From: Fistulifera solaris
Lineage: Eukaryota; Bacillariophyta; Bacillariophyceae; Naviculales; Stauroneidaceae
Length of the DNA stretch: 64,000 nt
Assembly (NCBI GenBank): GCA_030295235.1
Contig: AP026164.1
Location: 1,612,001 to 1,676,000, forward strand
Direction: 5' to 3'
In this document: positions 44,611-55,678 of the stretch, one piece after another
How the letters are laid out: the number at the start of each line of letters is the position of its first letter
Numbering within the stretch: the first letter of the stretch is position 1
The notes under the pieces: model-generated
Database searches by the model: none
Told to the model about the DNA's origin: nothing
What the model saw: only the letters and a program-made list of their open reading frames with translations
Made by a program: the position numbers and the translations under genes

Positions 44611-45579
44611 ATGTCTAAGGAATTAAATGAATTGCAAAATGCCACCGTCGGCATGACGGTGGGAGTCATTGAGGTATGAATAGCTTGTTTTTCGACGAGA
44701 AGATTGGTTTCGGCTGATAACTCTCGCTCACATGGTTCGTCTGTCTAGGTGGTGATTCTTCAACCATTCAATTATTGCAAAAACATGGTACAGCAGAAAC
44801 AACCAATTCAAGTCGATCCGCGTGTCATGTACCGCGGAGTCGGCGCGAATATGGTCAACATGGGGCCCTGCACGATGATTCAATTTGCGATTGGCGGCAA
44901 ACTGAAACAATTGGTAGCCGGAGACTCGGATCGGAAGTTGACTTTGGCGGAAGAAATGGGTTGCGGAATTTGTGCCGGAAGTTTTTCCGCGCTGGTGGGA
45001 AGTCCCTTGGAGTTGATTATGATTCAGCAACAACGTAAGGGTGGCTCGACAGCTGCGACCTTTGCCAGTATTGCGACTCCCGCCAATTTCTATCGTGGTT
45101 TAATTGGAGCCGCTGTTCGAGAAGCCTTGTGGACTTGTGGCTATTTATCGATTCCTCCTATTGTGCGTAGCTATTTGATGGAAAATCATCCCGAACAGTT
45201 CCCCGATAACAACCGTGCTCGAATTCCTGCCGCGCTTCTCGGCGGTTTATTCGCATGCTATTTGACGCAACCCGCTGATACCATCAAGACCTGCTTACAG
45301 TTGAGTATCTTTTCGTATGAAAACTAAATGTCCGAGCCTTTATCGTTTTCTTCTCACCTTGATTCATGTCAATCACCTTCTCTCAGAGGTGATATCGAAC
45401 GCTCCGTGTATGGTAACTTCCGTCAAGCTGCGGCAAAGATTTATCAGGATAGTGGTATTCCCGGATTTTACCGTGGTGCCACCTTCCGTTATGGTCGAAT
45501 GGTGTGCGCTGTCTTTATTATGGATTACACAAAGGAATTCTTTAGCAAGCTGATGTACCCATCGGCTTTCCAAAAATGA
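44611..45579 (+). CDS. Mitochondrial carrier (SLC25) family protein with degenerate first signature
   Basis: Inner-membrane solute carrier. Exons 44611-44673, 44749-45299 and 45387-45579 (introns of 75 and 87 bases; GTATGA...TCTAG and GTTGAG...TCTCAG) give 268 residues. Three repeats are visible, with signature loops QPFNYCKNMVQQ (degenerate), SPLELIMIQQQR (PxE, no Lys/Arg partner at the usual place) and QPADTIKTCLQ (canonical PxDxxKT), and odd-helix blocks such as FYRGLIGAAVRE and FYRGATFRYGRM. The departure from PxDxxKxR in the first two repeats places it among divergent carriers; the substrate cannot be told. Confidence 0.87.
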
Positions 45580-46241
45580 GTGGGCCAGTATCCTGTTGTG
45601 TCCACAACTGCCAAGTAATGACAAGTCCCTGTTACTTTTCATTTAACCTTTTGTATCAATCATGATTCATTTACTTTTTCAAACCAACGCTGAGAAAATG
45701 CATCTGTTGCCCGTTCGTGATTAGTAGAGATGGACTATTTGTTGATCACTGCTTGTTGCTACTTTGCGTTTCTGATGAAAAGATGTGATCGATGAGCATC
45801 ATGGAAAGCACGGAGAGTGTCTACAATAAACATTGACCCTCTTTCCTCTCAAACTAGGAAAAACTGCCAGGTACTGGTACTTGTACAGCTTTAGAGATAA
45901 GGGGTGTAGATAGGCAGAGAAATAATATTCTCCGTGCGCACGACGTACCACATACGACTCAACAAATGTGTCGTGCGAACCGAAACGACAGCGCAGAAGT
46001 AACGTTTCCGTTATATTATTTAATGACATGTGTCTGTTGAGGAAAAACTTGGAGCGTTCCATGCTCATTTTTGTCGCCTCCGCAGATCATGACTTGAGAA
46101 AAGGAGTTCCTCTTCAAAGAACCGTGACAATTATAAACGCATCACACCCTTTGGCCCTTTGACTATTCTTTTATCTCCAGCTCGCGGTCCCTCTGGATAA
46201 GATTTGCATGATATTCTGATAGAAAAGGCTGAACTAGCAGG
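45580..46241. other. Intergenic region, no feature recognised
   Basis: 662 bases between two plus-strand genes. Short open frames lack domains. Confidence 0.5.
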
Positions 46242-47912
46242 ATGGGAAATAAACAGTGCAAGGTAGTTCTCCGCGTTGATGAGCCCGAACGAATTCACCA
46301 AGCTGGGGATCGATTGTCAGGGCGCATCTACTTGAATGCTTGCAATAAAACAGATCTTACCAAGCTTCATGACATCCATCTTGTTTTGGAGGGGGTGGAA
46401 TATGTTGAAATCTCGCAGTCGAAGAAAGCCCATCGCCGAAGAAAAAAGGAGAGCCTGGATAATGACCTACCTATCATCGAACGAGAATCCAAAGTGTTAC
46501 GTCACAAAGTTCATTCCGTGGTCCAGCTGGACGGGAAATTGCGTCCAGGTCAGTATGAGTACCCTTTCCATCTTTGGCTCCCGAACGATCTACCAAGTAG
46601 CATGCCACGGATCAGATCACGAAAACGCAACTTTGCGGAGATCCGATATACGTTAACGGTGAATGTGTCTCATGTAGACTCCGTATCTTCAGCCGCGCAG
46701 CTCAGTGACAAACGAACGATTCACATTGCAGCACAAGCTCTTCCGCAAGGGCCTCCTATCGTGACAAGACCAGAGATTTATCCGGTGAAAATGTGCTCAT
46801 TCTTTCGACGAGGTTGTATTCAACTTGGTTGGGAAACACCCAGCGATGTGTGCGCGGCTGGCGGAACATTACCCGTCATCGTGTCTGGCTTCAACCAAAG
46901 TAGCTTGAATGTGCTTAAGATTTCAGTTAAGTTGATCGAGACTGTTGAGTTCTTTACAAGCAAAGAAAATTTAAGGAAAGTTGTTTCGAGATTGGTGACG
47001 ACAGAGAAACTATCGACTGAGGAACTTTCGTGGTGGCGTCCCCGTTACAAGCCTTCGACAGATGACTCATCAGGTGCTCCTCAGCCTCAAGTTATTCAGC
47101 TGTTTGTACCTTACGATGTTCGCGATTCGTACTCGGGAACTCTTATTAAGGTGAAGCATTCAATTGTTGTTGCAGTTGAAATGGACGGAGGCTTCATGTC
47201 AACTACCCCCGAGTCCGCTGTCCGCGTCAAAGTGAGACGAGCACTTAAGTCAGATGACGAAACCACACAAATTCCAATTTCTTACCCCATGAATCCAGAC
47301 TATCAGGACGATTCTTCCCCAAGCTACGACAACTCCGACACGTCTTCGGATTGCTCCTTATCGGATTGGCATCCTCATGTTGCTGAAGAAGTTACAGCGG
47401 TACCAATGGTGTCTGCTGTTTTGATTGATGAAGGTTGTGCGCAAAACAGTAGCTTGCCGATTGCTGCCGCCGCGATAGCTCCTCCCATAGTGGCGCCTTC
47501 TGCTCCAAGGGAAAGCCCCTCAAGAATGGTAAATCCTGCAGCGGTGAACCCCTCCATTTCTCAGCTTCACAGCATGATTGAAACACGCCCAGAAAATATT
47601 CAAGCTCTACTTAGTGATACATTGTGGAGTGATCTTGTTCGTAGATTGACGCCACGTGACTATTGTACAAGCATTCAAAAAGCTGGGCGGTCCGGTCCCA
47701 GCGTTGCCTTTACGCTGGCCCAATCCATGGGGTGCTCTTTCACCACTCGACACGTATTGGCAAGCATTTATGGTCTCTCGGATTCCACGATAAGGATGGA
47801 CGTTGTACTTTCAACGGCATCACTCGCGAAGGACATACTTCAGAACAGGGGATCGATCGAAAGAGAATTAACACCTGAAGAATTGTCTAATTTTCGAGCC
47901 GTCTTGGCTTGA
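46242..47912 (+). CDS. Alpha-arrestin-like protein, probably N-myristoylated
   Basis: Arrestin-fold adaptors link membrane proteins to ubiquitin ligases and endocytosis. The 556 residues begin MGNKQCK, which fits N-myristoylation at Gly2 with palmitoylation at Cys6. An arrestin N domain (about 5-175: CKVVLRVDEPERIHQAGDRLSGRIYL, LRPGQYEYPFHLWLPNDLPSS) and C domain (about 180-350: PVIVSGFNQSSLNVLKISVKLIET, LIKVKHSIVVAVEM) are followed by an acidic Ser/Asp region, an Ala/Pro-rich stretch and a C-terminal helical domain (about 455-556) I do not recognise. The acidic stretch holds PISYPM, a weak PY-like sequence. Single exon, clean frame. Confidence 0.83.
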   Translation: MGNKQCKVVLRVDEPERIHQAGDRLSGRIYLNACNKTDLTKLHDIHLVLEGVEYVEISQSKKAHRRRKKESLDNDLPIIERESKVLRHKVHSVVQLDGKLRPGQYEYPFHLWLPNDLPSSMPRIRSRKRNFAEIRYTLTVNVSHVDSVSSAAQLSDKRTIHIAAQALPQGPPIVTRPEIYPVKMCSFFRRGCIQLGWETPSDVCAAGGTLPVIVSGFNQSSLNVLKISVKLIETVEFFTSKENLRKVVSRLVTTEKLSTEELSWWRPRYKPSTDDSSGAPQPQVIQLFVPYDVRDSYSGTLIKVKHSIVVAVEMDGGFMSTTPESAVRVKVRRALKSDDETTQIPISYPMNPDYQDDSSPSYDNSDTSSDCSLSDWHPHVAEEVTAVPMVSAVLIDEGCAQNSSLPIAAAAIAPPIVAPSAPRESPSRMVNPAAVNPSISQLHSMIETRPENIQALLSDTLWSDLVRRLTPRDYCTSIQKAGRSGPSVAFTLAQSMGCSFTTRHVLASIYGLSDSTIRMDVVLSTASLAKDILQNRGSIERELTPEELSNFRAVLA

Positions 47913-48079
47913 AGAATTAAAAACTTATACAGCGTTATGCGAATTAAAAGCTGTATTCATACATTCTTTCCAAACGATTAGTCAGGCTGCTGTTGCTTTT
48001 TGTTCAGGCATGGCCTTCAATGAAAAATAAACAAAGCTTTTGCAAAGTAGACGGTTCGATTATACCTGTTATTAGTTGA

Positions 48080-48810
48080 TTAACGGTTAGATTTCGAAAC
48101 ACGCTCGATTTCGTCCTTCTTCTTGATGGCATATGAGTTGGAAGAACCGCGAGCGGCGTTGATAAGCTCCTCAGCCAAGCACTCGGCCATGGTCTTGAGG
48201 TTACGGAACGACGCCTCACGAGCTCCAGTGGCAATCAAGTACAAAGCGTAGTTGACACGTCGGAAAGGAGACATATCGACAGCCTGACGACGCACAACAC
48301 CTGCACCACCAACTCGTGTCGAGTCTTCACGGGGTCCCGAGTTGATAATGGCATCGACCACCACCTGGACAGGGTTCTGGTCCGTGAGAAGATGGATAAT
48401 CTCCAAAGTGTGTTGAACGATTCTCACGGCCATGAGTTTCTTTCCACTGTTTCGTCCCTTGCGCATGAGGCAGCATACCAATCGCTCAACAATGGGGCAA
48501 GAGGCCTTGCGGAATCGCTTCTTTTGGTAGCGACCAGCTGTGTGGGGAAGGTAGGTAGCATGGTCTCCCTTGCATGCGATGTAATCCTGCCAAGCAAGAA
48601 AACTAAATTAGTTTTGCATCACAAATAAAAATGATTTAACATTCGATGAATAGATGATGCACTTACTACGAGGGAAATATCTCGGACTTCGATGTCATCG
48701 AACGACCACTTTCCGAACAATTTGACCTCGGTAGCACCGCTGGTGACAACAAATTCTTCCTCTTCGGCTTCGACTTCCTCGCCGACAGCAATTTCAGGTT
48801 CTTCAGCCAT
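48080..48810 (-). CDS. RPS5: Cytosolic ribosomal protein uS7 (RPS5)
   Basis: Small-subunit protein at the head near the E site. Exons 48810-48667 (48 codons) and 48586-48080 (80-base intron, GTAAGT...GGCAG) give 216 residues. The N-terminal acidic extension ([12 protein letters not shown]) is followed by [19 protein letters not shown], then [36 protein letters not shown] and the near-invariant end [32 protein letters not shown] and [25 protein letters not shown]. An in-frame ATG at 48888 would add 26 residues absent from the family. Confidence 0.96.
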
Positions 48811-49246
48811 GTTTACTTTGTTATCGTTTCTTTGATCAAGATGATACGACCTTGGACCGCTTTTATTTTTCTCCTCATCGACTGTCAAACGTCGTGGTTT
48901 TGTTTTTTAGTAAAGGAGTAAGCGGCAACTGAAGCGGTACTCGCAGTCTGTGTGACGGTGCGTGCAATTTTTCCTCTTTCCTTTTCGCGGTTGGCGGTCG
49001 GTCCTGTCGCGAGTCCTGAGTCCTGAGTCCTGAATCCCAAGTGCTAAACCTTAGCTCGCCGGAAATCCGATGTCAGATCTTTCCCAGTCGTTTCTATATT
49101 CAGATAGATTTGAGATCCAATTTTCGATGAAATCTATTGCGACGCACCCCCAAGAAGTCGTACAGACAACAGAACACAAAGGAGTTATTAGCTTAACATT
49201 TTGGAACATGAAGAACATGATAGTTGTCGAGAATTCGCTTTTAAGA
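48811..49246. other. Intergenic region with short GTCCTGA tandem repeats
   Basis: 436 bases between RPS5 (start) and the Msp1 gene (stop). A 7-base unit AGTCCTG is repeated about three times at 49010-49033. Nothing else is supported. Confidence 0.45.
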
Positions 49247-50581
49247 TCAGATAACAGGAATAACATCATCGTTTCGGTCATTGCTATTTTGTGAAGCAGC
49301 ACGTGTTAAGTTTCGAAGCAAAATTGCAAAATCGCGGAGAGAGTCGTCTTCGGCACGAATCCCACTTTCCTCTCGTCCATATGTTTCGGCAGCCGCTCCA
49401 GTTCGTTGCACCTTCAGCATTCCCGTTTGTAAGTCTTCTAAAGAAATAGGACGTAATGTTTTAGATTCTTCATCCTCTTCTTCATCGTCACCAACTTCTC
49501 CCATCACACGTCGACGAGACATTTCGGCAGTGACTTCCTGTACCCGAACCATCGCTGCTGCCTGACACAACTCCTTCAAATCACTCCCTGAGTATCCAAC
49601 CGTTTGTTGCGACAGTGTACGGATGTAGTTTCTTGCCGAATCAGAGAGTGGCTCATCTTTTAACAGCAGCTCTAAAATCGATTGCCGGCCTTTTTGGTCC
49701 GGTAGCGGAACGGGGAAAGTGCGTGGAAGACGTCGCAGGATGGCGGTATCGATCAACTGAGGCTTATTGGTAGCTCCCAACACTAGAACACGATTCTCCG
49801 AAGAAGTTCCGATTCCATCCCAAAGAGTGAGAAATTCAGCCTTGATAGAATCCAGATACGCCGTTTCACTGCTACTAGCTTTCAAGAAAGTATCCAGCTC
49901 GTCAATGAACAAAATGGCCGGTTGCAGTTTTCGCGCGAGGGAAAAGGTAGCGGCCACCAGCTTGTTGGACTCGCCGACCCATTTTGACAAAATTTTGGAA
50001 AGCTGCAGCGGCAAGAAGACGGCTTCGGCTTCTTTCGCCACAGCCTTGGCTAGCATTGTTTTTCCGGTTCCTGGACGACCAAACAATAATATTCCTTTGG
50101 TGGGTTGACACAATTTCCCTTTGAATAATTCAGGCTTCAATAAAGGCAAGACAGCGAGCTGGTAGATTTCTTGCTTTGTCTCATTCAAACCACCAATATC
50201 CGCGAAGGAAACGTCGATATCATCGGGATCCAGTATTTCATCGGCCATGATAAGCTCATAATGCGAAAGAGTCGGAATTTGCAAGGAAGTGGCCCGTTTT
50301 TGTAAAATTTTCTGCAATCGTGCATTGACGCGTCCTTGTGAGGGTGCCTTGTCGTTGGGATCCGTCATGAGGCTCGAAAAGCGATTGGTCAAGTAGAGAA
50401 GCAAGTAGCCGCTCAATGTGGTGACGGTTAGTGTGTAAACTAAATTGATTCCGATCAAAAGCCAGTCTGCTTCTTCATTCTTGGCTTTCGGAGGAGGTTT
50501 CTCGGGCAAGAACGGTTCGAAAAGAGATGAAAGAAAGACTCCGAAGCGATCTATGATTGAGGAGGCGCGCTCTAGGGACAT
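49247..50581 (-). CDS. MSP1: Msp1/ATAD1-type membrane AAA ATPase
   Basis: Msp1 pulls mislocalised tail-anchored proteins out of the mitochondrial outer membrane (and peroxisomes). The 444-residue protein has an N-terminal transmembrane helix (about 40-66, WLLIGINLVYTLTVTTLSGYLLLYL), a linker, FADIGGLNETKQEIYQLAVLPL, Walker A GRPGTGKT (168-175), the pore-loop KWVGESNK, Walker B ILFIDELD (223-230), ATNKPQLIDTAILRRLPRTF with the Arg finger region, and SGSDLKELCQAAA of sensor 2. The C-terminus is longer than in yeast, with an acidic insert (GDDEEEDEE). Single exon, clean frame. Confidence 0.93.
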   Translation of the reverse strand: MSLERASSIIDRFGVFLSSLFEPFLPEKPPPKAKNEEADWLLIGINLVYTLTVTTLSGYLLLYLTNRFSSLMTDPNDKAPSQGRVNARLQKILQKRATSLQIPTLSHYELIMADEILDPDDIDVSFADIGGLNETKQEIYQLAVLPLLKPELFKGKLCQPTKGILLFGRPGTGKTMLAKAVAKEAEAVFLPLQLSKILSKWVGESNKLVAATFSLARKLQPAILFIDELDTFLKASSSETAYLDSIKAEFLTLWDGIGTSSENRVLVLGATNKPQLIDTAILRRLPRTFPVPLPDQKGRQSILELLLKDEPLSDSARNYIRTLSQQTVGYSGSDLKELCQAAAMVRVQEVTAEMSRRRVMGEVGDDEEEDEESKTLRPISLEDLQTGMLKVQRTGAAAETYGREESGIRAEDDSLRDFAILLRNLTRAASQNSNDRNDDVIPVI

Positions 50582-51012
50582 GGTGAGTAATTGTCAAGGG
50601 TGCGAATGTATTGTATCAGGTAAGACCGTTGTTGAAGAAGTCAATTTAGCCGTCGCTTTTATACTTGATGCTAAGTAGCGTGCCGTTTTTGAAGTAACAT
50701 GCGACTCTGTGATTAGTTTGGAAAAATACCGGTGACGAATGAATGACAACAAGGACCGCGTATAAAAGAAGAAAACGACGAAAATGGCGAACGCGGAACA
50801 TTGAGAGTCGTTATACGGACAGACGCAAAAAATAGTCTTGACAGAAATGAGGAGTCACGACTGGCAAAAGCGATCATGAAAAATGCGAACCCCGACGAAC
50901 GCGAAGAATCTTTCGGTGACAGCAACAACAGCAACAATATGTTTTGCACCAGATCATCTCTTCTCACAAAAGTACAAACATTGAAATCAATAACAATATT
51001 CTTTTTGTCGAC
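50582..51012. other. Divergent promoter region of Msp1 and the NmrA-like gene
   Basis: 431 bases. Short open frames on both strands show no domain. Confidence 0.4.
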
Positions 51013-53088
51013 ATGGAGACTGTATTGAACTCGAAACAAACCGCGCTAGTCTTTGGCGGCTCCGGTGAGCAAGGGCGCGCCGTGGTCGAAGGTTTGGCCT
51101 GTGCGGGCTTTTTCTCCCGTGTACGCGTTCGGTCATCAACACAGCGTCGAACAGCAGCAATACTTGACCGATGCATTGGGAGCTATCTTTTGGAAGGGGG
51201 ATCTTCAGAATCTAAATGATGTACGCCAGGTATTACAAGAAACACAGGCTACCGCCATCGTGCTCATTACTACCACTGATATCCCCTGTGATGGTTTTCA
51301 GCACGGCCGCCGCCGCGGAGTATCAAGTGATCGAATCCTTCTTCCGCTGTCTCAAAGAAGTATACGAGAAGGATAAGCTTCCTCGACATGTCGTCTTTAA
51401 CTGCCGGGATAATGTACAAGAAGAGGCGAAAGGATGGATCGATCCGCTCGATGACGGTAGTATTGTGCCCCATTTTAGCGCCAAAGGGCGTGGAGCGGCC
51501 TTTGCTCTCCGATTTTGGCCGACGTTCCGGACTTGAAGCTTACCTTGGTGACCATACCCTTTCTTTATTCCAATTTCTTGGGTTTCTTCTGCCCGCTTCC
51601 TGATGAGAGCCAGACACAATGGAATCTGTCGGCGTGTTTTGGTGACGGCAACAACAAAATCGACATGCTGGGTGCACAAGACCTTTCTATCCTTGTTCGT
51701 AAGTGCAATTGAATGATTTGTGAGTACTGAAAGCTGTTCTGGCTGACACTATCCGTCTTGATTTCTTGACAGCGAACATATTCGAAGAGCCAGAAAAGTA
51801 CGACAACCAGAACCTCCGGGTGGTGGGTCAACGGATTTCGATGGACGAAATTGCCTCCATGTTTGAAGATTTGTATGGGAAACCTGTCATTTACAATCCA
51901 CTGACCGTCGAGGAAGTATCGTCGATGGAGTTCGAAGGCGCAGCGGCGGTGGCGCAAATGTGTCAGTATTTGGGCGATGCTCGTCACCGCCCCCACGACG
52001 TAGAATTGACTCGTCAGATTCTGAGACAAGACCCACAACAATTCGAAGACTGGTTACTAACACATTCGGAGGCTTCGGCCTTTGTCAAAGCTGGTCTGAT
52101 AGAGGATGCGCCATCCATTGTGTCGGTGGCGGTTTTCGGAGCACCGTCCGTAGAAGCGACAAGTGTCGTGAAGGGGCTACTGTACGATGTCCGGAAGGAA
52201 TACGCGATCCGTATCCCAGTAAGCGATGTCAAGAATCAAGATGTGGTCGAACTCAGGGCACTTCATCCCGACCGTATTACAATTGTTCCAGTTGATCTAA
52301 ATGATACCAAATCTTGCCAAGCTGCGGTAGATGGTGTTCAAGGAGTTTTCTTGGCCACCCACTGTCTTTCCGAAGATTCCACGCCATTTGAACAAGAAGA
52401 GGAGCGAATATGCCGCGTCATTGATGCCTGCGAAGCAGCAAAGAGCGTTCGGCATCTCGTGTTCAGTACTTTTGAATCGGCCGAGTTGCTGAGTCACATG
52501 CAGGAGTTGGGACATTTTGAGCACGCAAGCGCGTTAGATCACTTTGATGCTCGTGCTCGATCAGCAGCGTATGCTAGAACAAGGAAACTTTCAGTTACGT
52601 ACGTGCTCTTGCCGTATTATACGGAACACTTCTTGAGCATGGTGGTGAAGCAGGCCGATTCTTCGGTGGTATTGAATGTCCCCAAGGACAAGCAAGATAC
52701 CAAAGTTGTTTGCATGAGTATCGATGATCTCGGTGTTGCCGTTGCGAATATTTTTGATAGTTATCAAGTCTATTCAGGCCATGAAATCGGGTTGGTCACT
52801 GACTTCGCTTCGGCAAACGATATCAAGATACTTATGGAGCAAATGATTCTAAAAAGCTCGGACGGGACAACGGTAAAAGAGGAAAAGATAACTGAAACGA
52901 TTACCCATCCGACGTACATGAAGGACTTTGGGCAGATGTTTGGTAACCTTGCTCACTCAGAAGCCGTGAAGCGCCGCCGTTCTGTTGCAAAGACATTTCA
53001 ACTCATTCCTTCGGCGCGCCCACTGAAGGAGTGGATCGAAATGAATGCAAATGATGAGTCGTTCCGCGAGAAGCTTGGTCTGCGGTGA
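51013..53088 (+). CDS. Tandem NmrA-like (NAD(P)-binding Rossmann) protein
   Basis: About 666 residues in two exons, 51013-51698 and 51773-53088 (74-base intron, GTAAGT...GACAG, phase 1). The first half begins with TALVFGGSGEQGRAVVEGL, the Gly-rich NAD(P) motif of NmrA-like proteins. The second half repeats the fold with a worn motif (VFGAPSVEATSVVKGL, no Gly-x-x-Gly-x-x-Gly) and family blocks such as VQGVFLATH, VRHLVFSTFES and LLPYYTEHFLSM. NmrA-like proteins mostly sense NADP redox state rather than catalyse. Exon 1 changes frame three times, at AA 51159-51160 (one base extra), CCCC 51283-51286 (one extra) and TTTT 51513-51516 (one short); corrected reading is conserved throughout, so I blame the assembly. 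Exon 2 is clean. Confidence 0.75.
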
Positions 53089-53188
53089 ATATAGGTAGCG
53101 AAGACCACCGTGGAAAAAATCCAATGACTTTTCATCCATAATGAAAAATATAATCTACTATAGTCGTCTCTGATTAAGAATTAATGTC

Positions 53189-54725
53189 CTAAAATTTAGT
53201 AGAGTAGCTCGTCTCGGTATCAATCTGACCTCCGCTACGTGAGAAACCATTGAAAGTTCGCTTTCTCTTGTTTTTCTCCCTTGTAAAGTCTTTGCCGCGG
53301 ACTTGAAGGAGCTTCTCGCTCGCTTTAAGTCCAAAACCTGATTCTCCGAAGACGCCTTCATATGAGTTATCCGCCATGGCACCACCTTTTTCGACAGCAA
53401 CAGTGCCCCAGTGCTCGCTGTCGACACGTTGAAATGGCTTTCCTTTTGATAAAGCCTGGGCTCCGTCGCTACCTGGCGTAATAGCTATTTCAGCGGCTTT
53501 GACTGTTTTCGGGGTCCATTGGAGAGCTGCTTCGGCTGCTTCTTTAGCCTTTCGTTCTGCCTCCTTCTTTCTTGCTTGTGCTCTCTTTTTGGGCGTCGTC
53601 GTCGTCGTCGTCGTCTTCTGACTCCTCGTCAGAGGAGGAAGAGTCGTCACTAGAGCTATCGCTGTCGCTGCTGTCATCCGATGATGATGATGACGACGAT
53701 GAAGAGGACGATGAAGAAACATCGACCGACGAAACATCCGATACCTCCACATCACTCACATCACTGTCTTCGCTATTGTCGTCGGGGGAAACCTCCTTTA
53801 CTTCCAATTTCAGCTTCTTAGCGGGATTCATTGTGTTGGGAGATGATGCTTTGCGTTTGAAATTGTCGCTTTTATTGTCACTTTCTGAATCTGAGTCACT
53901 GTCGCTATCTGAATCGCTGGATGAGTCACTTTCCTCTGGAGCCTTTTGGTTTGCTTGCTTTTTGGGTGCTTTTTGCTCGCTTCCTGAAGACGATGAAGAC
54001 GAGGACGAGGAGGAGGACGAAGATGAGGACAACGAAGAAGCCTTAGCGCTAACTCTCTTCGAAACTTTCGTGTTGGCATTCTTCTTGGGTGGCTGCTTTT
54101 CGTCCTCCGAGTCACCATCATCCGAATCACCACTATCACTCGAGGAGGAAGATGATGACGAGTCATCCTTGACAGCCTTCGGTTGCTCCTTTTGGATAGA
54201 ATAACCTTTGCTTTCCTATCGTCATCGTCACTTTCAGACGAGCTGTCGCTCGATTCGCTGCTGCTTTCATTTTTCTTTGCTGAAGGATTTTGGATAGGCT
54301 TCTTGACCTCCTCCTCGTCTGATGACGAATCACTTTCGGACGAGGGAAGAAGAACTCGAGCTCACTGCTTTCTTAGTTGTCACAGGCTGGTCATTTTTAT
54401 TAGCTTTCTCGTCATCTGATGAGTCGCTGTCGGAGGAAGAATCCGACGACGACGACGATGATGAGGAAGAGTCTGTTTTCTTAACTGGTTTTGAGACGAT
54501 AGGTTTCTTCTCTTCTTCATCACTACTATCGCCACTGTCGCTACTGTCACATTTTGTAGTTCTACAGTAAGTCCATGATCCGAGTGGCAATGTGGACTTG
54601 ACAGTCCCGTACTTTTCTTTAATTTCCTTTTCCAACGCCTTGGCTGCCTTTTCAAATCCTTGTTCTTTCAGCAAAGCCATCATGGCCAGTGATTTTTGCA
54701 TTATTTCATCCTCCTTGACTCCCAT
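53189..54725 (-). CDS. NOLC1: Nopp140/SRP40-like nucleolar phosphoprotein
   Basis: Nopp140 is a nucleolar and Cajal-body scaffold that chaperones box C/D and H/ACA snoRNPs. From the ATG at 54725 a LisH-like N-terminus (LLKEQGFEKAAKALEKEI) leads to a long run of alternating acidic Ser/Asp/Glu blocks (SSSSDSSSDSDSSDDE) and basic Lys/Pro blocks, the Nopp140 pattern. The C-terminal SRP40 domain (PFQRVDSEHWG, MADNSYEGVFGESGFGLKASEKLLQVRGKDFTREKNKRKRTF) is well conserved. The Ser/Asp triplet region changes frame at least two or three times between about 53590 and 54340; such tracts are error-prone, so I call a single gene. Exact length uncertain, about 500 residues. Confidence 0.82.
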
Positions 54726-54988
54726 CTTTAAATGTTTTTGGTTTCTTTGACTCGATAGAAAAATGTTCCTTGGTAAGAACATGCGCCTCAATAGGAGAGA
54801 AAACGAACAAAAGAAATAAGTTGAAAATGTGAGCGAAAGCAATGGCTGCGAGTGGCAGCGTGACCAACGGACAATACGGGACTCGATCAACATCATCGTT
54901 TTTTACTGATTACCGATTTACTACTAACGTCTGTAATGCTACCGCATGCGTTTCCTATTATTTGAAAAGAAACGAGCACCCACCGACC

Positions 54989-55012
54989 ATGGCACTTCTC
55001 ACTTTGCCATAG
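54989..55012 (+). other. Upstream open reading frame (7 codons) in the RPS20 leader
   Basis: ATG at 54989 in a good context (GACCATGG) encodes MALLTLP and stops with TAG at 55010-55012, immediately before the likely intron donor. Whether it lies on the mRNA depends on the transcription start. Confidence 0.35.
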
Positions 55013-55114
55013 GTAAGTTTTATCATAGATTGCATTTTTAGCAAGTTTTAGGCCAAAATAATGGCATAAAGACAACCAGTATTTTCTCACAACTGTCTTG
55101 ATGATTTTTTGCAG
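55013..55114 (+). other. Probable 5' UTR intron of RPS20
   Basis: GTAAGT donor at 55013, pyrimidine-rich end and TTTTTTGCAG acceptor at 55114; 102 bases. Leader introns are common in ribosomal protein genes. No coding sequence is needed upstream, since RPS20 starts at 55166. Confidence 0.55.
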
Positions 55115-55165
55115 TCGGAAGTGATCAAATTTGAGTAAAAAACAAATAAAGACGCATTCATCATC

Positions 55166-55534
55166 ATGTCGTACGTTCCCCCCGTCAAAAAAGATGCCGC
55201 CGCTGCCTCAGAAGATCAGGTTGTGCACCGTATCCGTATCACACTTACTTCCCGTAACGTAGCCAACTTGGAGAAGGTCTGCGCTGACGTGAAGAAAGGT
55301 GCCGTTGACAAGAACTTGCACGTTTCCGGACCGGTGCGCATGCCCACCAAGCGCTTGGTAATTACGACTCGTAAGGCTCCCAGTGGTGAAGGTACCAACA
55401 CATGGGACCGTTTCGAAATGCGCATTCACAAGCGTTTGATCGATTTGCATGCCCCCAGTGAGGTTGTCAAGCAAATCACCATGATCAACATCGAGCCCGG
55501 TGTAGAGGTTGACGTGACCATCCAGGATCGTTAG
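55166..55534 (+). CDS. RPS20: Cytosolic ribosomal protein uS10 (RPS20)
   Basis: Small-subunit head protein. The 122 residues from the ATG at 55166 (preceded by ATC) contain the uS10 fold: [70 protein letters not shown] and the hydrophobic end [16 protein letters not shown]. Length equals the eukaryotic family (about 119-122). Clean frame. Confidence 0.97.
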   Translation: MSYVPPVKKDAAAASEDQVVHRIRITLTSRNVANLEKVCADVKKGAVDKNLHVSGPVRMPTKRLVITTRKAPSGEGTNTWDRFEMRIHKRLIDLHAPSEVVKQITMINIEPGVEVDVTIQDR

Positions 55535-55678
55535 AAAAGCTAATGTAATATTAGTTCACGCTGATTGATGTGTTTCTTGTAACTATCTTGCAGTGAAATC
55601 TGATTGCATTCAATTCGTATTAAGTTTATACCATGAAAAGATTTCCTTAAAGAAGGAACGCCGATCATTTTACTATTT

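Larger units (their letters stand above)
54726..55165. promoter_or_regulatory. Promoter and leader region of RPS20
   Basis: 440 bases between divergent Nopp140 and RPS20. Contains a likely 5' UTR intron at 55013-55114 (GTAAGT...TTGCAG) and a 7-codon upstream open frame, both listed separately. Confidence 0.5.

Noticed and set aside
53572-54204. 210-codon Ser/Glu/Asp-rich plus-strand frame
   Set aside because: Reverse reading of Nopp140 triplet repeats.
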